Source: Oscillospiraceae bacterium
Lineage (GTDB): Bacteria; Bacillota; Clostridia; Christensenellales; QALW01
NCBI GenBank assembly: GCA_022009755.1
Contig: CP091722.1
Location: forward strand, 1,000,001 to 1,064,000
DNA: 64,000 nucleotides
Direction of reading: 5' to 3'
The notes beneath the pieces were generated by a model, which worked only from the letters and a program-made list of their open reading frames with translations, did no database searches and was not told where the DNA came from. The first letter of the stretch is position 1. Each line of letters begins with the position of its first letter. This document shows, one piece after another, positions 63,862-64,000 of the stretch. Position numbers and translations under genes: made by a program.

Positions 63862-64000
63862 ACTGTCTCTCCCATCGTTTTTGGCCCGCCGCTAAAGCTT
63901 TTTGGAAAAAACGGCGCACCGCTATTATAGCAAAAAAATTCCGCCCGGATTCCATTAAATAATAATAAATTTTTTTATTAAAGGGGTTTATTATAGAATA
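63862..64000. other. Intergenic at window end
   Basis: 140 bp, strongly AT-rich with a TTTTTTTATT run; likely the promoter region of the ParA-like gene. No gene is seen. Confidence 0.4.

Overview
The window looks like a chromosome segment of a spore-forming, probably gut-dwelling member of the Clostridia (Firmicutes). Supporting evidence is a set of typical low-GC Gram-positive clusters (nusB / xseA / xseB / ispA; ireB / ruvX / DUF1292), a SPOR-domain protein, a DRTGG / anti-sigma-type ATPase / [FeFe]-hydrogenase-like / PHP cluster, a TPP riboswitch before an ECF-type thiamine S component, and two mobile elements of a kind common in gut Firmicutes. Species cannot be told from the sequence.

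Layout. 1-2.8 kb: a small membrane protein with a HEPN-like motif, yabN/mazG, and the 3' part of a DUF6062 gene. 2,760-13,443: a mobilizable transposon with a tetracycline ribosomal-protection gene (mosaic tet(W/32/O) type, badly frameshifted), an intact tet(40)-type efflux gene, an oriT-like region, mobC, a relaxase, a replication module (rep, DnaC-like), tnpW and a large serine recombinase. It sits inside the DUF6062 gene; the rest of that gene is at 13,446-13,673, and joining the two GA (TC on the + strand) dinucleotides restores one reading frame. 13.9-18.2 kb: SPOR protein and the hydrogenase-like signalling cluster. 18.3-25.8 kb, minus strand: DegV, PAP2-like, ispA, xseB, xseA, a Kae1/TsaD-like protein, nusB, a DUF5685-DnaJ protein and a DUF4282 protein. 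26-33 kb: tRNA-Leu, DUF5684, queH, an Lrp regulator with an aminotransferase and trmL, the ireB cluster, a split NMT1-like lipoprotein, tRNA-Thr and tRNA-Pro.

33.07-47.38 kb is a second accessory island, bounded by a 75-bp direct repeat (3 mismatches) that starts at the 3' end of tRNA-Pro and includes its terminator. It holds recombinase remnants, a TetR regulator with a nonsense codon, and the most interesting system here: a SipW-type signal peptidase with membrane accessory proteins and five tandem paralogues. Each paralogue has an almost identical upstream cassette and SipW-type signal peptide, then divergent TasA-like and beta-helix-like ectodomains. The layout fits a modular surface fibre or surface antigen locus that diversifies by recombination through shared 5' cassettes (inference).

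47.4-64 kb returns to the chromosome: a MerR regulator divergent from an InlB-type repeat surface protein with a textbook 19-bp-spacer MerR promoter, an oligopeptide-binding lipoprotein, coaE, polA, a MATE pump, TPP riboswitch-thiT, a HAD phosphatase, an SGNH-hydrolase lipoprotein, a TrpR-like regulator, a RelA/SpoT-domain protein and a ParA-like ATPase.

Caution: about 19 genes, including polA, yabN, ruvX and thiT, are split by small indels, mostly in homopolymers. This points to residual sequencing or assembly error more than to real gene loss, so split genes are given as single features with the break points stated.
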